Notes: generated by a model not told the origin, from the letters alone. A DNA stretch of 64,000 nt from Lobosporangium transversale (GCF_002105155.1 NW_019029009.1:1-64000); one strand, 5' to 3'. Counted from the first letter of the stretch, positions 37,401 through 48,361 are shown. Program-made: numbers and translations.

Positions 37401-38854
37401 GGCCCCGTAACCAACAGGCTATGTTGGCCAGAGCCATGGACAGTAGAGAAAGGAGCTACAGACCCAGATCCAAACATAAAGTCCATAAAGTTTGAATATT
37501 GCTGCATCGAGGATGGTGTTGAGGAGGGGTAGGGAGAAGAGCAGGCTTGCGGGTCCACCCATTTGGGCACCTCAGCATAGCCGCCCAAGTTATTGTTTGA
37601 GAAGTGAATAGTCAAGTCCCGAAGCCTTGGTAAGCACATTGGTGAATCTGCTGTTAAAAAAGGTTGCTGATGAGCTTGGTATTGCGGAGACGAAGGGAAG
37701 TCGGTATTAGACAGCTGATGAAAATGAGGCTGCTGTTGTACTTGGCGATGTTGGTATTGGCTATAACGGCTACAGGATGAATTTGAGCCATGACCGCCGT
37801 TACTGCCATTATTCATGGTGAGTTGGCGAATAGAAGCCTCGGTTGGGCCCCAGTAAGAGGCACTCGTGGTCATCAAGTCAGAAGACATACTTTCGTTCAA
37901 GGCTTGGAATGGCAACTCTTCAATCCCTGCTTGATTATGCTCTCCAGTTGTTAAGGATGTGACAGCATCTTGGGCTCTTTGGCCAGGGCTTACTGGCTGC
38001 TCCTGTACATTGCTTTCGCTATCGGATTGCCCTCCTTCCAATTGCAATGGTGAGGGTGAAGGGCCTACATCCCGTTGAGGAACAACTCCGAGTCTAGAAG
38101 ATAGGCCAGTTATAGCTGGATAGCCCATGCGATAGGGGTATTTGCTTGAAACCTCACAGGCAGGGGAATACGCGGAGGGGGCCGCAGATACAGCCAATAG
38201 ATCCGCTGGGGCGCCACCAATTTCAGTTCTACTGGGGCTTGCACTTGATATCAACTCCGGAGTTGCAAGGTTTGTTGGCTGACTTTGAGGGACAGGGAGG
38301 AAATCCCACGTTGTATCGGCACGTAAAATGTAAGCTGTTTGAATAGATGTGGGAGGTGTGCACTGGGTTTGGTTGCTGTTTACAGAAAGCTGACGTTCCG
38401 TCAACGGCCTGATTTTTGAATGCGCAGGGTATGCGTCATGGATACCCTGACTTGGCGTGAAGTCATTATCGTCATCCACATCAGGATCCAAATCTGGGCA
38501 AGGGACAAACCCTAATGATGCCGTGGAGCCAAGGGATTGGGGCTGGCACTGCGGCGAGATACGTGGTGTTGGTGATACCGAAAAGTGTGTGGAAGGCGGC
38601 ACACTGCGGCGCTTCCTTTCTCGCTCTTCCGCAAGCCCATCTTGGCCTTCTTGAGCTCTCTTACTATTTGTCGAGCCGCCCTCGCTGCTGTGGTTGGCCC
38701 TTTGAAGGTTTTGTTGTGCAATGTCGTGGATGGATCCATCAAACGGCTCTTCCAACAGCCGATTGCTTTTCTTTACATCTCTTCTCGGACTATACGTAAG
38801 ATCAGGTATTCCTTCCGATGACTGCAACAAGTATTTTGATGGATCATTTTCCAT
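34478..38854 (-). CDS. Large Gln/Ser-rich transcription factor with two GATA-type zinc fingers
   Basis: Single-exon coding region of 1458 residues from ATG at 38854. The open frame extends upstream to 38938 but without another ATG. Two GATA-type fingers lie in tandem: residues about 629-655, CTNC-x18-CNAC followed by GLFQKLHGRARPF, and about 687-712, CAHC-x17-CNAC followed by STMAKRHQ. The first looks canonical for DNA binding to (A/T)GATA(A/G), except that WRR is followed by Cys rather than Gly or Asp. The second lacks the GLF/basic-tail features and may bind protein or DNA weakly. The flanks are low-complexity Gln, Ser, Pro and Thr, as in activation domains. Fungal GATA factors control nitrogen, iron, light and developmental programmes; which one applies cannot be read. 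A 5' UTR intron is possible (38963-39265). Confidence 0.87.
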   Translation of the reverse strand: MENDPSKYLLQSSEGIPDLTYSPRRDVKKSNRLLEEPFDGSIHDIAQQNLQRANHSSEGGSTNSKRAQEGQDGLAEERERKRRSVPPSTHFSVSPTPRISPQCQPQSLGSTASLGFVPCPDLDPDVDDDNDFTPSQGIHDAYPAHSKIRPLTERQLSVNSNQTQCTPPTSIQTAYILRADTTWDFLPVPQSQPTNLATPELISSASPSRTEIGGAPADLLAVSAAPSAYSPACEVSSKYPYRMGYPAITGLSSRLGVVPQRDVGPSPSPLQLEGGQSDSESNVQEQPVSPGQRAQDAVTSLTTGEHNQAGIEELPFQALNESMSSDLMTTSASYWGPTEASIRQLTMNNGSNGGHGSNSSCSRYSQYQHRQVQQQPHFHQLSNTDFPSSPQYQAHQQPFLTADSPMCLPRLRDLTIHFSNNNLGGYAEVPKWVDPQACSSPYPSSTPSSMQQYSNFMDFMFGSGSVAPFSTVHGSGQHSLLVTGPSTTLGMSSNESGGYHNSNNGVGSSSSCSSDARYREYDEQAQAPSRYETFFTESKDDDFSQHISAIATDMSETQKTASMKGLNDQLLVLDFDSGPEAQLTIQNTDQYSTSETTSNIRSSTEINVSSHPAGSDQHDSAHDPDPKHCTNCHTTTTPSWRRCSQGRFLLCNACGLFQKLHGRARPFQKTKDGHIKIVRTPASHAPCAHCGTTSSAIWRKGANKEALCNACSTMAKRHQQQQSRRGQLAVSGRGRENDSDDRALISRQWTEVSEGNAVSDGVAVPRARSGRSKGRAMKSMSNFDSTRQDSSSNQISGARSTIHRMRSRDRSSNADPNHITAPHYSTAIPYGPGDAFIAQSSMDMAHELPNSTPSSTLSSGLTATAWKSNESLSSAGATGGGLWQYIAAHSQEQQQVCEVDTGATSSATKDSSLDAPQSLSLPSGPGGLHSRILEAGSMIPITAMGASSHHYHQHQREQASVGRRLQAHQQPYSSSSLGFPQSPTSQGQQFQPLPNQQRYTRSIYSPYQLQQQTCQPYQPYQPYQQFGTRYPLHTQHSVQTHRFASEQLRQHLYQRRIRQQGNPQQLKDFYFNQQEDPSTQHYSGNFQNQHPLLPPLAPQTHDHYLYSSQHQQQHLQRAFQHASHSQPKPQPQSDKADIMDAFLEISKEDEEEIEVENAPPHQLSPSLAAVAAVPAEHFPATTTIQPCTEILGNNSAIHGGSGSNINSGDILSSSTSPPLAAESTANVSESLVVQDSLFSSPLQNNNSPLITALPIAAAEEQPKQKEEREKQQAPLLALLREEDDDRAEYHHDHGYPKLHPIAPFLFATAASDSHRLTAHREQTQEPSDTVDDNNQDHRRFNIEAAFKLQNTTTITTGLPRDGLADTSRTSLPSTAMPIESNPKAHEYHDRFEGGPSTTTIPTTTTPTTTIAVTATNTVTQTTESNGSTDAALTAEVRSIPSYLLRRSERRRNTPQVPK

Positions 38855-39471
38855 GCTTGCTTGTTGTGCTTGTTTAAGTTGTATATGCCTTTGATGAGAA
38901 AGAGTTAGGCTGCGGCTTGCGGTAAAGAGGGGACGCAACGTGTAGTAGATGGCTATCCAGAGCTATTAACAAACAATAGGATCAACAGTGGTCACTATGA
39001 AGAAAGGAAATGAAAGGATTGGAAGAGGTGATCAATAGTACATCCATGAGTAAAAGCATGGATAGACAAGCACTATCAACTATCAAAGGGCTCCAAATCA
39101 CAGCCTTCGGATCTTCAGGGTCTTGGTCACACAAACATTTAATAGCATAGAGGGACATGATAGACGATTACTGCCATCAACTACGACCAAGCAGTTGATT
39201 CTGGGAATGATTGTTTTATAATATGATAATCAAAAGAGAGACAAAGAGACACGGGGACAACTTACATATGTTGAGAACTGTACTAAACAAGTAAGCAAGC
39301 TTAGGAAGGCGTCGCACGCTTATACTTTGATTTCCTTGTTGAAAGTCGAGTCAAGAATAGTTTCTTGGAAGGAAAAAATAAAATAAAATAAAATAAAAAG
39401 GTGGGGATTGTTCGCCATTTATGAGGAGCCGGAGACCTAATCAATATTTAATACTCTTTACTATTCTGCCT

Positions 39472-39502
<31 letters not shown>

Positions 39503-39951
39503 GACACCTTGGGCATACACCCTGAAGAGTGTCAACCCAAAATGACACCCTTATTAACCCAGTGAAAATATACCTTCTACTCCTAAGATTTCTAAATGAG
39601 CATACCCACATGCTCACCAGCCCACGATAAAGCTCCCTTCACTCTCTCCACTCCATTGCCTCACTACCTAAGCACGGATGGTAGTTGTTTTATTTGAATT
39701 CAGTGCGTACATTCTGTCATCCGACAAGATCAATCACAGAGGGCGAGAAACTGATATTTCGGAAGGAAGCGGTATAAATAGTAATATGTCTAATGATCAT
39801 CAGTCGGACCGATCCCATCAGTGAGGAGGTTATTACATGATGAGACGAAATGATACTGTGGAAAGCGCTAGTTGGGATACAGAAAAGGACGCGTTCATCA
39901 TGAGCATGGAGGACTTTTATTATCATTTTATGAAGTATGGAGAAATGTTTT
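38855..39951. other. Upstream region of the GATA factor with possible 5' UTR intron; 3' side of the F-box gene
   Basis: On the minus strand GTAAGT at 39265-39260 and a TTAATAG acceptor ending at 38963 could bound a 303-bp intron in the untranslated leader; no ATG lies in the inferred upstream exon. A 22-nt or longer T-run sits near 39477-39502. No other gene seen. Confidence 0.4.
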
Positions 39952-42168
39952 TTATTCATGATAAACCCATGTGGTCGGGTTGCTAGTGGCGCGAAGCCGG
40001 CTCAGCTCAGAATTAGTCCTATTCCCACCCCACGAAAGCTCTTCGTGCGCCAAGAATTGAATCGTTGAAAGACAAAGTTTTTGCCACTTTCCCATGTCCT
40101 TGTCCGATCCCACCGACACGAAGGATTGATCATTATTGCTGTTACTGTTGCTGGAGTTTGTCTTCTGCTGGTTACTCCCTGGCTGCTGCAAGTCAATTGA
40201 ATCATGCTTCCACTCCCCATCTCGCCAAACGCCTTTGACCCATGGGCTACCCTGTCTTAATAACGACATGATCGTAGGAGGCGCGTCAACGGATTGTTCG
40301 TTGGCCAAGAAGAGCCCACATGCCATGTGACATAAAGCCAGGAGCTCTTGCCTGGTCAAGTTATCCTGGCGAGCCGTCTCTTCAACCCGATATCTCCTTT
40401 GCTCCAGCTCTCGCTCTTCCTCTTCTCGCCTTGAACCCCTTCTATTTTGTTGTTGTTCTTGCTGTTGTCGTTGATACCCATACAACCTATCACAGAGATG
40501 CAGTTTTTTAGTGGGCCCTGTGTACTGGATGCTTCGTCGTGGAGTAGAGGGGGTCGTGGCGAGACTGCGCTCATCTTGAGTAAAAACGAGTCCGCTGAAG
40601 GCACTACTCCAAGAGCCCTTTTGCGATACAGCCTGCACCTTCCGAACGATTCGACGAAGCTGCGTGCGGATAGAATACGATACAATACTGGAGGGGTACT
40701 GCGTTGTAAAGATTAGGGAGTGAGCCTTGCAGCAAAATGGGTATACTGCACTTAAATCAGATGGCAGCGAGTTATTCTCCCTGAGCAATGTTGATTCCTG
40801 ACAGCAAACAGCATTGGATGTTAGATAACTCCCGGCCTCTATCGTATCAGTGGAGCTTTGCTGGCTGTTGAGCACGTGATCGATATGCCTGTCCTGAATG
40901 CGATTGTAAAGAGAGATCAGATCACTTAGACAACGATACCACAACATCATTTGGAAATAGTTGTGAAGCCTCCGTGGTGGTGCTATCGTTAATGATTTTG
41001 TACCGCCTGTCAATGCCCTTTGCGTCGGCGAAAGCTCATGCCCTTCGCCGTCGTACAGAACCGGTGTGAATATGGTCAGATATGGGCCTGTGTAAACAGT
41101 ATGCTGGGATAGGAAAGCTGTATGGAAGGTTGGGTTCTGAGGTGTTTGAGTATTGACAGCTTTCGAGAAGGTTTCGTCAATACTAGCAGAGACGTAGCGC
41201 GCACAGTTAATGATGGCCCGACGATGGTTAAGCTGCACAATGTTGGGGTCAAATATCAAATCAACCATAGTCTCGAATCGGTCCATTGGAATTGTTTCCA
41301 GATCCCCTTTTAATGAAGGAATATCAACAGCTGAGAAGCGATGTGAAATTAGAGAAGCGGATGGCGCATGGTGTACTCCTTGATAACTTGTAGGTGCTGC
41401 GCTTGACTGTGCCCCAACTGACGTCGCCGCCTCTTGTGATGGCGAATGTAATCCTGTGAATGATGACCATGTTCCTGAAATCGAGCTAGGCTCTTGTGTG
41501 TCGCTTTGGGTGCTATCTGAGAGACTCACCGGGGACGTCGACAAGAAGGATGACGTGGAGCCAGAGGAAGGTGATGAGGAGAGTGACTCGACACTAAATC
41601 TTTCCATCTCCCGATTTATTTGGGTACACACCTCTTGCTTTGCCGGAGAGCTTTCGGACTTTGGCTCATATTTCGTATCTGCTGTGATGGCCGCAACCAA
41701 GAGTCGAGCTTGGGCTAGCCAATACGAACTACGGGTCAATGCTTTGCCTGGGGTTTTAGATCGCGTCGAGAATGACATCCTCAATGACGATGACGAAGGC
41801 CGCCTGGCTGCACCAAATGTCATACGCTCATAAAACGTATACTGTCTCTGAGCCTGTAGCTCTGGGTCTGTCTCTGAATTTTCCTGGTGAAGGATCCTGA
41901 CTGCCTCATATTTAAGTCGTTGTACCTTACTCATGAAACCAACTACCTCCATTTGCATGGCGCGGGATACTTGACATAGTCTCCATAAATCCACTGGACT
42001 AAGGAACTCCAGTAAATACACAAAGATATCGGAGGGCAAACTGAGAGGCGAAAAGCAACACGCGTAATAAGGTATAGAGTTGTTTTTCTTGCTGTGGCTA
42101 TGGCGTTTAGATCGCACTAGTGCTTTTGTTACAGAGCTTCGTGAAGGCAACGAAGATAAGGATGATCT

Positions 42169-42199
<31 letters not shown>

Positions 42200-42693
42200 A
42201 ATGATGACAATGATGATGGTGATGATGGTCTGATGGCTGCATGCGTTAAGATAGGCAAGGAAGTAGAAATAGATAAAGGAGAAAACAATATTGGTGTCTT
42301 TGGATTCCATTGAAGTGATTCAACCATTGATTTGGTTTCTGTAGCTTCTGAGTTTTGTATCTTGGACATGTTGAGAGTCGATCTGACTCCGCTACTAAAG
42401 TAATCATTCATTCCAATGACGTCCATACTTTTAGAGATGTAGGTGGCTCTTTCGCTAGTAGTTGTGTTGTCCTTTTGTACTGTGGAGTCTGATAAACATG
42501 AACAGGGAGAGGATAAAGAGCCAATAGAAGATGGAGAAGGAGTGTATGTGCAAATGGAACAAGACAAAGAAGGTCCTGTGTGATTTACGGAATAGAAATA
42601 GCTTGGGAAGCAACAACCAGAATCATGAGAAGAGAAATACTGGTCCAAGAGAAGATGACGATAAAGAGATCGGCACACATGATGTAGAGACAT
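39952..42693 (-). CDS. F-box protein of unknown substrate
   Basis: Single-exon coding region of 913 residues from ATG at 42693. The frame is open further to 42846 but has no ATG there. An F-box lies near residues 215-260: LPSDIFVYLLEFLSPVDLW followed by RLCQVSRAMQMEV. It is preceded by Ser-rich runs, including a pure Ser stretch encoded by a GAT/ATC-type microsatellite at about 42165-42215. Large Ser/Thr-rich spacers and a conserved-looking C-terminal region without recognised repeats follow. F-box proteins bring substrates to SCF ligases through Skp1 and cullin-1; a cullin-1 gene lies about 10 kb away, probably by chance. No WD40 or leucine-rich repeats are visible, so the substrate is unknown. 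The sequence just before the ATG (GCTAAG then nine A) could be a splice acceptor, so an upstream exon is possible. Confidence 0.75.
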
Positions 42694-45047
42694 TTTTTTT
42701 TTCTTAGCTTCAAAGAGGTGGTTTAGAAGAATAGGATCCTGAGGATTCTTGCAAAAATCGGTGTAACCACAGTGTGGATTTGTGCAGGCCGTAAAGATGT
42801 GCGACAAGGGTCTTCGAATCCACAGGAAAGGTGGTTTTGGAGACAAATATCTGTGTTCAGGGCTAGTCTATATCGCAGAAAGCGTATATAATGAAAGGAG
42901 TAAAGATTTTGGCGCAACTATGAGGTGATGTAGGGCAGTAAAAACGATTACGAAAAGGTTAGGAGTAAGAGTGGGAACGCGGAAAGAGTTAAGAATGGGA
43001 ATAAATGTGAACGAACAAGGGTGCGAGGGAGAAGGATGAAGCAGAAGAGGGTGAAATATGGAGACACAATAAACAAGGCAGTAAGATGAGGAAAGTAAGC
43101 ACGAGAAGGAGAGACAGAGGATGAAAGAGAAAAGAACAGAACAGTGAAGGTATTTGAGGAAGGAGGTGAACGTATAAAACAGAGAGAGCAAGGAGACGTA
43201 ACAATTGAGAAAGTCATCTCACTGGATGAGCCGTATTGTCATGGTGCTCTCACTCGTCTACTTTTCTCTTTTCTTTTCTTTTTTTTTGTATCTATCCATA
43301 GTAATAGTAACAGCAGTAGGCAATCAACTATTTGGACCTTTTTATTACAGAAGGAATGTGAGTGGATGACCTTGAAAAAAAGAGAAAAAGTAATCGAGCG
43401 GGAGAAAGAAACAAAACGAACAAAAAGGACAGGGGGATATGGGGCAAGGGAAAGAAGAGCATTGACTGTGCGTCCAAGCACTCCTGCAATTGCTCCGAGA
43501 GCATGTGCCGAGAGCGAAAGAAAGGTGGCAGGGATCAGATGAATGGGATGTTTGTGTAAACAGAAAAAAATAAAAAACAAAAGCTTCAATAGGAAAAGAT
43601 GCATAGCGCAATAATCCCTGAGCAATGCAAAGCAAATCCTATTTTAGCATTTCTATTGATGTAAGAGAGATTCGTACATCTCCTCACTAGTACACACATG
43701 TGTACAGTGGTTTTTTATTTTATTTTATTTTTACAATATTTAAACAGAGTAACGAGCACATTAACTGATATGGGATCTTGAAGAGGAATATGCCTGAAAG
43801 AGATAGGCAGCACTGACGCGTCAAGGTTAGAAGCAAGAATGGTTTGCTTGTAGTACACGTCAACATGTATTTTAGAAGTTTGGACACCTGGACTGTATTC
43901 TGTAGTGCAAAAAAAAAAAAAGAAAAATAGACGAAATGCATGCGTCAAGGTCATCTCATCTTTTTGGAAAAGGGGTTTACATGGACATGGCTCTGTAATG
44001 TTTTTTTCCTTTGCTGTGTAATTATAAAATCCATCTCATCTTAAACTCAATGTCCCTCTTGAGAGTACAGTAGTCTAATACAGAAATAGACCAAGACAAA
44101 CAAACACACTGCTTGCCCAAAGATTGAGTCTTCTTTTTAACATTCTTTATTGTTTGATGGTGTTCTTTGCGGTCTGGACACGCATGCCTAGAAGCAAGAT
44201 GCAACTCATAAATCGTTTACGTCGTTAACAATAGACAGTAAGCCAATTGCTGGCTCGATTTGGAAATTGGATGCCAAATCATGCAGGTGAAGTGAAGTGG
44301 CTCTAGCGCTTTGCACTTTGCACTTGCACTTTGCTTGCTCCTTCCCTTCCTTCCTTTTCACGAGTCTACATAGAAAGAAACGCTATTACATTAAAGTTCT
44401 CTTTTCTCCCTTCTCTCTCTTCCTCTGAAGTAGCTCGACAAGACTTGTATGCTCAGTTAATCAAGTAGAGCATTTAGACGTTGTGAACATTGTCTTTTTT
44501 GTTACTAAGGCCATCCCTATGCTGTCTGTTTATCTATTTGTTCCATTTGTCCGATCCGACGGACCAATCCAAAGGTTGTACATGTAGGCTATTGCTGAGG
44601 AAGAAGGATGCATTTATCCAAAACTCAAAAACGAGTTTTCAAGTGACGCATTTTTTATTTTCAGTGCTCAGCATACCATGCGGGAAAAGCGTTGTGCCGA
44701 GAGGAGAACATCGTGACTCTTTTTCAACTGATGTTTAGGTGTAGACATTAGACCGAGGGATAAGAGAAACGAATCGTCAAACTCCTCAAAACTAGTTTTC
44801 TTTTTTTTTTTCTTGATTCGTCCATCAGCTTCTCTCATTCTGTTCACTTCTTGTCACTGTAAATGTCTCCCACCTAATTCTCAACAACTATTCCTTGTTG
44901 CTTCATCTTGTTCTTCATTTTTTAATCGCTCGTCTCATTTTCACATCAAGAAACCCTAGCATTAGCCTCTTTTTTTTTCTAAACGCCCTTGCTCCTGATT
45001 CCCTGACAACTGGACATATTAATTACACCTCTCCTAACGTTTACATA
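42694..45047. other. Long divergent intergenic region between the F-box and Kei1-like genes
   Basis: Purine-rich on the plus strand (pyrimidine-rich on the F-box sense strand) at about 42950-43200. It also holds A/T-runs near 43718-43735 and 43908-43925, and a short irregular repeat of CTTTGCACTTTGCACTTG type at about 44310-44335. Open frames here are simple-sequence translations; no supported gene. Confidence 0.55.
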
Positions 45048-46152
45048 ATGATTCGCCTTCGCAAGTGTCTTGGCGTCTTAGAACTCAAGACAGGCAAGTT
45101 ACCATTCATTTCATTCCATCTTTGGGCGAAGCAATAGAGTTCTCGTCCGACCGTCTGACCTAACACTTTTTTTTTCCTTGCAATTTCCGCACTTTTCTCT
45201 TTCCTCTCATTTACACAATAACACTACAGGGGTGACTATTATCACTGTATTTGCCATCGTAAGTCTAAAATCAAAACAAGCGCAGCGCAGCGCAGCAAAT
45301 GCACCCATTTCACGCACAAAGATGGAACCAAAAAAAACAATGTATTCACTTGATTTTTCTATTGACCGCTGTTTTATTCTCTTGCAACTAGTTAAACAAA
45401 GTATCAGGGTTCTTTGGGATATTCGCCAATGGTGGACTTGCCAAGGTTATCATGTACCTGTATTCTGTCTTTGCGACCTTTGCTTTCGCTTGGGGACTTT
45501 ATGGTGTCTTGCTTGTATGTCTTTATCATTGTTCGAAACAATCAAATAGTTTTTTTTTTTATTTATTGCTTTTGATATCAACAAAACTTATTTATCTTTC
45601 TAGGACAACACAAAAATTGTTGGACGTTATGCATTGGCGTATGTGGTGGACTTAATCATTAATGCAGTACAGACGACTGCATTAGCAGTGACTTGGTTCA
45701 TGTCAAGAAATCATCTTTTGGGAGAAGCGCAACCAGATGGGGACGGAGATTCGACACCCATTAGCGACGACGTTCGAAAGGGCTTTGAGTTTGAGGGTGG
45801 TATCTCCATCATTATCCTCCTAGGCCTATGGTGTCTTCATGTAATGTTTAACTAAAAGAGAACCTCATTGGATATACCTAATTGATTTCATGAAGCAGGC
45901 AATTCAGTGTATTTAATCTCTTTTTTTTTCTATCTTCTTCCCAACTTCCCTACAATACAGCTTTATTTTGCCCTAGTCGTGTGGTCATATGCTCAATCGT
46001 TGATTCACCGCTACGATCTTCCTTCGCATATGGTCAGTGGCACTATGAGCTCAGGATCGGATGCAACACCGATGATGTTTTTACCTAGAATCGGTCAGGA
46101 CCGTGGAAAACACTCGATTTTGCACAACCAAGATGACGATGAATTCATTTAA
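45048..46152 (+). CDS. Kei1-like subunit of inositol phosphorylceramide synthase
   Basis: Five exons: 45048-45093, 45230-45258, 45392-45514, 45604-45840 and 45961-46152, giving 208 residues. The start MIRLRKCLGVLELKTG followed by VTIITVFAILNKVSGFFG matches the family pattern of Kei1 as I recall it: a small Golgi membrane protein with four hydrophobic spans that is needed for activity and localisation of the Aur1 synthase, which makes inositol phosphorylceramide in fungi. The loop with DGDGDSTPISDD and the acidic tail ending QDDDEFI are hydrophilic. Intron 1 (45094-45229) begins with GC in the context CAG/GCAAGT, the standard non-canonical GC-AG donor. The GT alternatives give the wrong frame. 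Family call rests on recalled similarity. Confidence 0.72.
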
Positions 46153-46804
46153 TTGAGATATTATTCTATTACTATAATTGCCTATTTATGCTACTCTTCT
46201 TCCCCAAAAATCTCATTGTTCGATCCGACTCATCACCGTGTACAACTATACTCTAATAACATATACAACACATATAATTAAAATAAATAAAATACATGTC
46301 TCAGAAAATTCCCATGAGTAATGTTTTTTGTTGATGCGGTTAATTAATCTTGAAAAAATTAAAACTAAACCCAGCTACACACATCAATGGATTTTACTTG
46401 TAATCAATCAGGAACTTATGCCATTTGAAAGCTCAGGGTTACGATACGTTTTCCTTTTTGATCCATTTACTGTCTTTTCTTCTTCAGGCGGTCGTTGACT
46501 AATGAAACCTTAATCAATAATATGCATTTCCTTTCTTTATTTTATTTTTTTGATTGGATATTTTTTCTCTTACCATTCCCATAAAACAGAAGAGGAAAAA
46601 GATAGACATTAATAACAAAGGAGAGAAGAGAGGGAAAGCAAGGAAGGAAGAAATGGCTGTTGGAGTAACCAGCTTTGGCAGGAATACATGTTGAGTGACA
46701 TTAGGATAATGAAAGTTCATTTAATGGAAGCTACGATCAAACTTTGGGTAATAAGGAAGACACAGAAGAGTAGTGGCGAGGCAATGAGAACTGATCACGT
46801 CTGC
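46153..46804. other. Intergenic region downstream of the Kei1-like gene
   Basis: AT-rich, no gene seen. Ends at the foldback element. Confidence 0.55.
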
Positions 46805-46918
46805 CTTTTCAAAAGGATTAATCAATTTGGCAGCCCAGTTGCTAAATATTATTTGGCAGCCCATACCAAATATAGTAATTTTTGCCTCTATTTGGCAGCC
46901 TACTTCTGGGGGCTGCCT

Positions 46919-47298
46919 AGGCTCGTACCCATCCCTCTTCACTTTATAAAGGTGACAGAAATTCCATTTCCTTTTTGAGTCACCTAAAGTGAAGGGGCTG
47001 GGAAAAAATCTTCGCTTATTAGCTGGTAGCTCAAAAAGGAAAAAAATTGTGCACTTGAGGGAAATTTACTCAGTATATACACAGAATAAAGTTAATAACT
47101 GTACTTTTTCCTATAAAAAACACTTTATCGAGTGCATATACGGAAAAATATTCCTTCAAGTGCACAATTTTTTTCCTTTTTGAGCTACCAGCTAATAAGC
47201 GAAGATTTTTTCCCAGCCCCTTCACTTTAGGTGACTCAAAAAGGAAATGGAATTTCTGTCACCTTTATAAAGTGAAGAGGGATGGGAACGAGCCTAGG
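46919..47298. repeat. Near-perfect palindrome, arms about 145 bp, loop about 90 bp
   Basis: The arm at 46919-47061 (GGCTGCCTAGGCTCG through GTGCACTTGAGG) is matched almost base for base in reverse complement by 47152-47298. The loop has weak further pairing (GTATATAC versus GCATATAC). As RNA it would be a long hairpin. Confidence 0.9.
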
Positions 47299-47347
47299 GG
47301 CTGCCACTTAACTTCGCACTCTTGGGTGGCAGCTGGGCTGCCAAATA

Positions 47348-47352
<5 letters not shown>

Positions 47353-47379
<27 letters not shown>

Positions 47380-47400
47380 GATAACAGGGTCATAACATCA
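47353..47400 (-). mobile_element. Retroelement 3' tail (minus strand) inside the foldback element
   Basis: On the minus strand the sequence reads ATGTTATGACCCTGTTATC followed by 27 A. It resembles the ATGACCCTGAGGGTC-CTTGTTATC-poly(A) end seen at 24950-25005, with the middle missing. The 5' limit of the inserted piece is not clear. Confidence 0.5.
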
Positions 47401-47923
47401 GTGGTAAAACAAGCAGCGTTCTGTGGATACATTGCCTTGCACAGCTAATGCCGTCGGAGGTACTAAGGGCAGCGGCGATGACATCTTCACAAAACAGCCT
47501 TCAATGTACCCGGTTAGGGAATGATTTATTGAAGACGTCTAGGTAGTAGGTGAGACGCGTTTGCTCCGAGCGAAAACCTCTCATAGGCATTGATCTCCAA
47601 ATGGCACCTCCAAAACTGTATGAGCGACCTACTTGAAAAAAAAAAAAAAAAAAAAAAAAAGTCATTAGTTTTCTAAATGAGACAAGACAATGTCACTACA
47701 CATAACTATGACGTAGAAGACGGGAGCTTTATTAATTTGAAGTATGAGCGTTATAAACATGTACGGTTCCTAGGAATGAAAAAAAAAAAAAAAAAAATAG
47801 TTAGAGGCCAAATAACGCTGGGTAGGCTGCCAAGTAAATAATGAATGTTATTTGGCAACTGGGCTGCCAAATAGATTAATCCTTTCAAAAAAAAAAAAAA
47901 AAAGAACATTAAAAATCACAAGA

Positions 47924-47995
47924 TGCCATTGCCTGGAATCGAACCAGGATCGTCTCGGCCACAACGAGATATACTAACCATTATACTACAATGGC
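47924..47995 (-). tRNA. tRNA-His (anticodon GTG)
   Basis: The minus strand gives a 72-nt cloverleaf. Acceptor GCCATTG pairs with CAATGGC, followed by discriminator A. The anticodon stem-loop is TCTCG-TTGTGGC-CGAGA with GTG. The T arm is CCTGG-TTCGATT-CCAGG. No intron. The extra 5' G of tRNA-His is normally added after transcription. Confidence 0.95.
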
Positions 47996-48009
47996 GATTT
48001 TCCATCTAC

Positions 48010-48361
48010 TGTGTCCTAAATCGAGGCAACTTAAGCTCACGTCCTATAGCAAGTGACGTCATGGTAGGTAGGACCAGAGGTATACCTATAGTGGTACCCT
48101 CAAACCCACCCCGTCCTGCCTGGACGTGAGCTCAGCCACCCGATCCTCCCCGCTATAATAAATAGTGGACTCTCCGTCCCTGAAGTGTTCCTTACCTTTA
48201 TCTTGGTACAACACTTCAGGTATGCAACCTCATTCATCTCAGCACTAGTTACTTGTATAGTATTATATGTATCATAAACTAATAAAGACCTTTATCTTGG
48301 TACAACACTTCAGTGTGTTCTATGTATTTGCGTCTCGTTGCGGTTTTTAAGGGCATCTCAG
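48010..48361 (+). mobile_element. Putative solo LTR about 15 bp upstream of tRNA-His
   Basis: About 350 bp begins near TGTGTCC and ends near GGGCATCTCA. It contains a TATA-like CTATAATAAATAG (about 48153), an AATAAAG signal (48281) and a 25-bp exact direct repeat (48195-48219 and 48289-48313). It also has an inverted pair GCTCACGTCC/GGACGTGAGC and a hairpin CCTGAAGTGTT/AACACTTCAGG. Position just upstream of a tRNA gene is where Ty3-like elements insert. No clear target duplication or internal region seen, so this is tentative. Confidence 0.4.

Larger units (their letters stand above)
46805..47890. repeat. Foldback/MITE-like element with GGATTAATC-TTTGGCAGCCCAGTTGC termini
   Basis: The two ends are inverted copies. 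Left, 46805-46862, reads CTTTTCAAAAGGATTAATC, then ATTTGGCAGCCCAGTTGC and ATTATTTGGCAGCC. The right end, read on the minus strand from 47890, gives the same order with small differences. Internal GGCTGCC motifs recur in both orientations. Inside lie a long palindrome (46919-47298) and a retroelement tail insertion (from 47353). No ORF of note, so non-autonomous. Confidence 0.72.

Noticed and set aside
34945-38821. Many frames of 60-150 codons on both strands within the GATA factor gene
   Set aside because: Shadows of a repetitive Gln/Ser-rich coding sequence; only the 1458-residue frame carries zinc fingers.
38855-38938. Start of the GATA factor at 38938
   Set aside because: The extension has no ATG (only TTG); 38854 is the first ATG in frame.
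42080-42313. Plus-strand Asp-rich frame opposite the F-box gene
   Set aside because: It is the complement of the poly-Ser microsatellite in the F-box protein.
42868-43635. Frames in both directions between the F-box and Kei1-like genes
   Set aside because: Purine/pyrimidine-rich leader sequence; no start context or domain.
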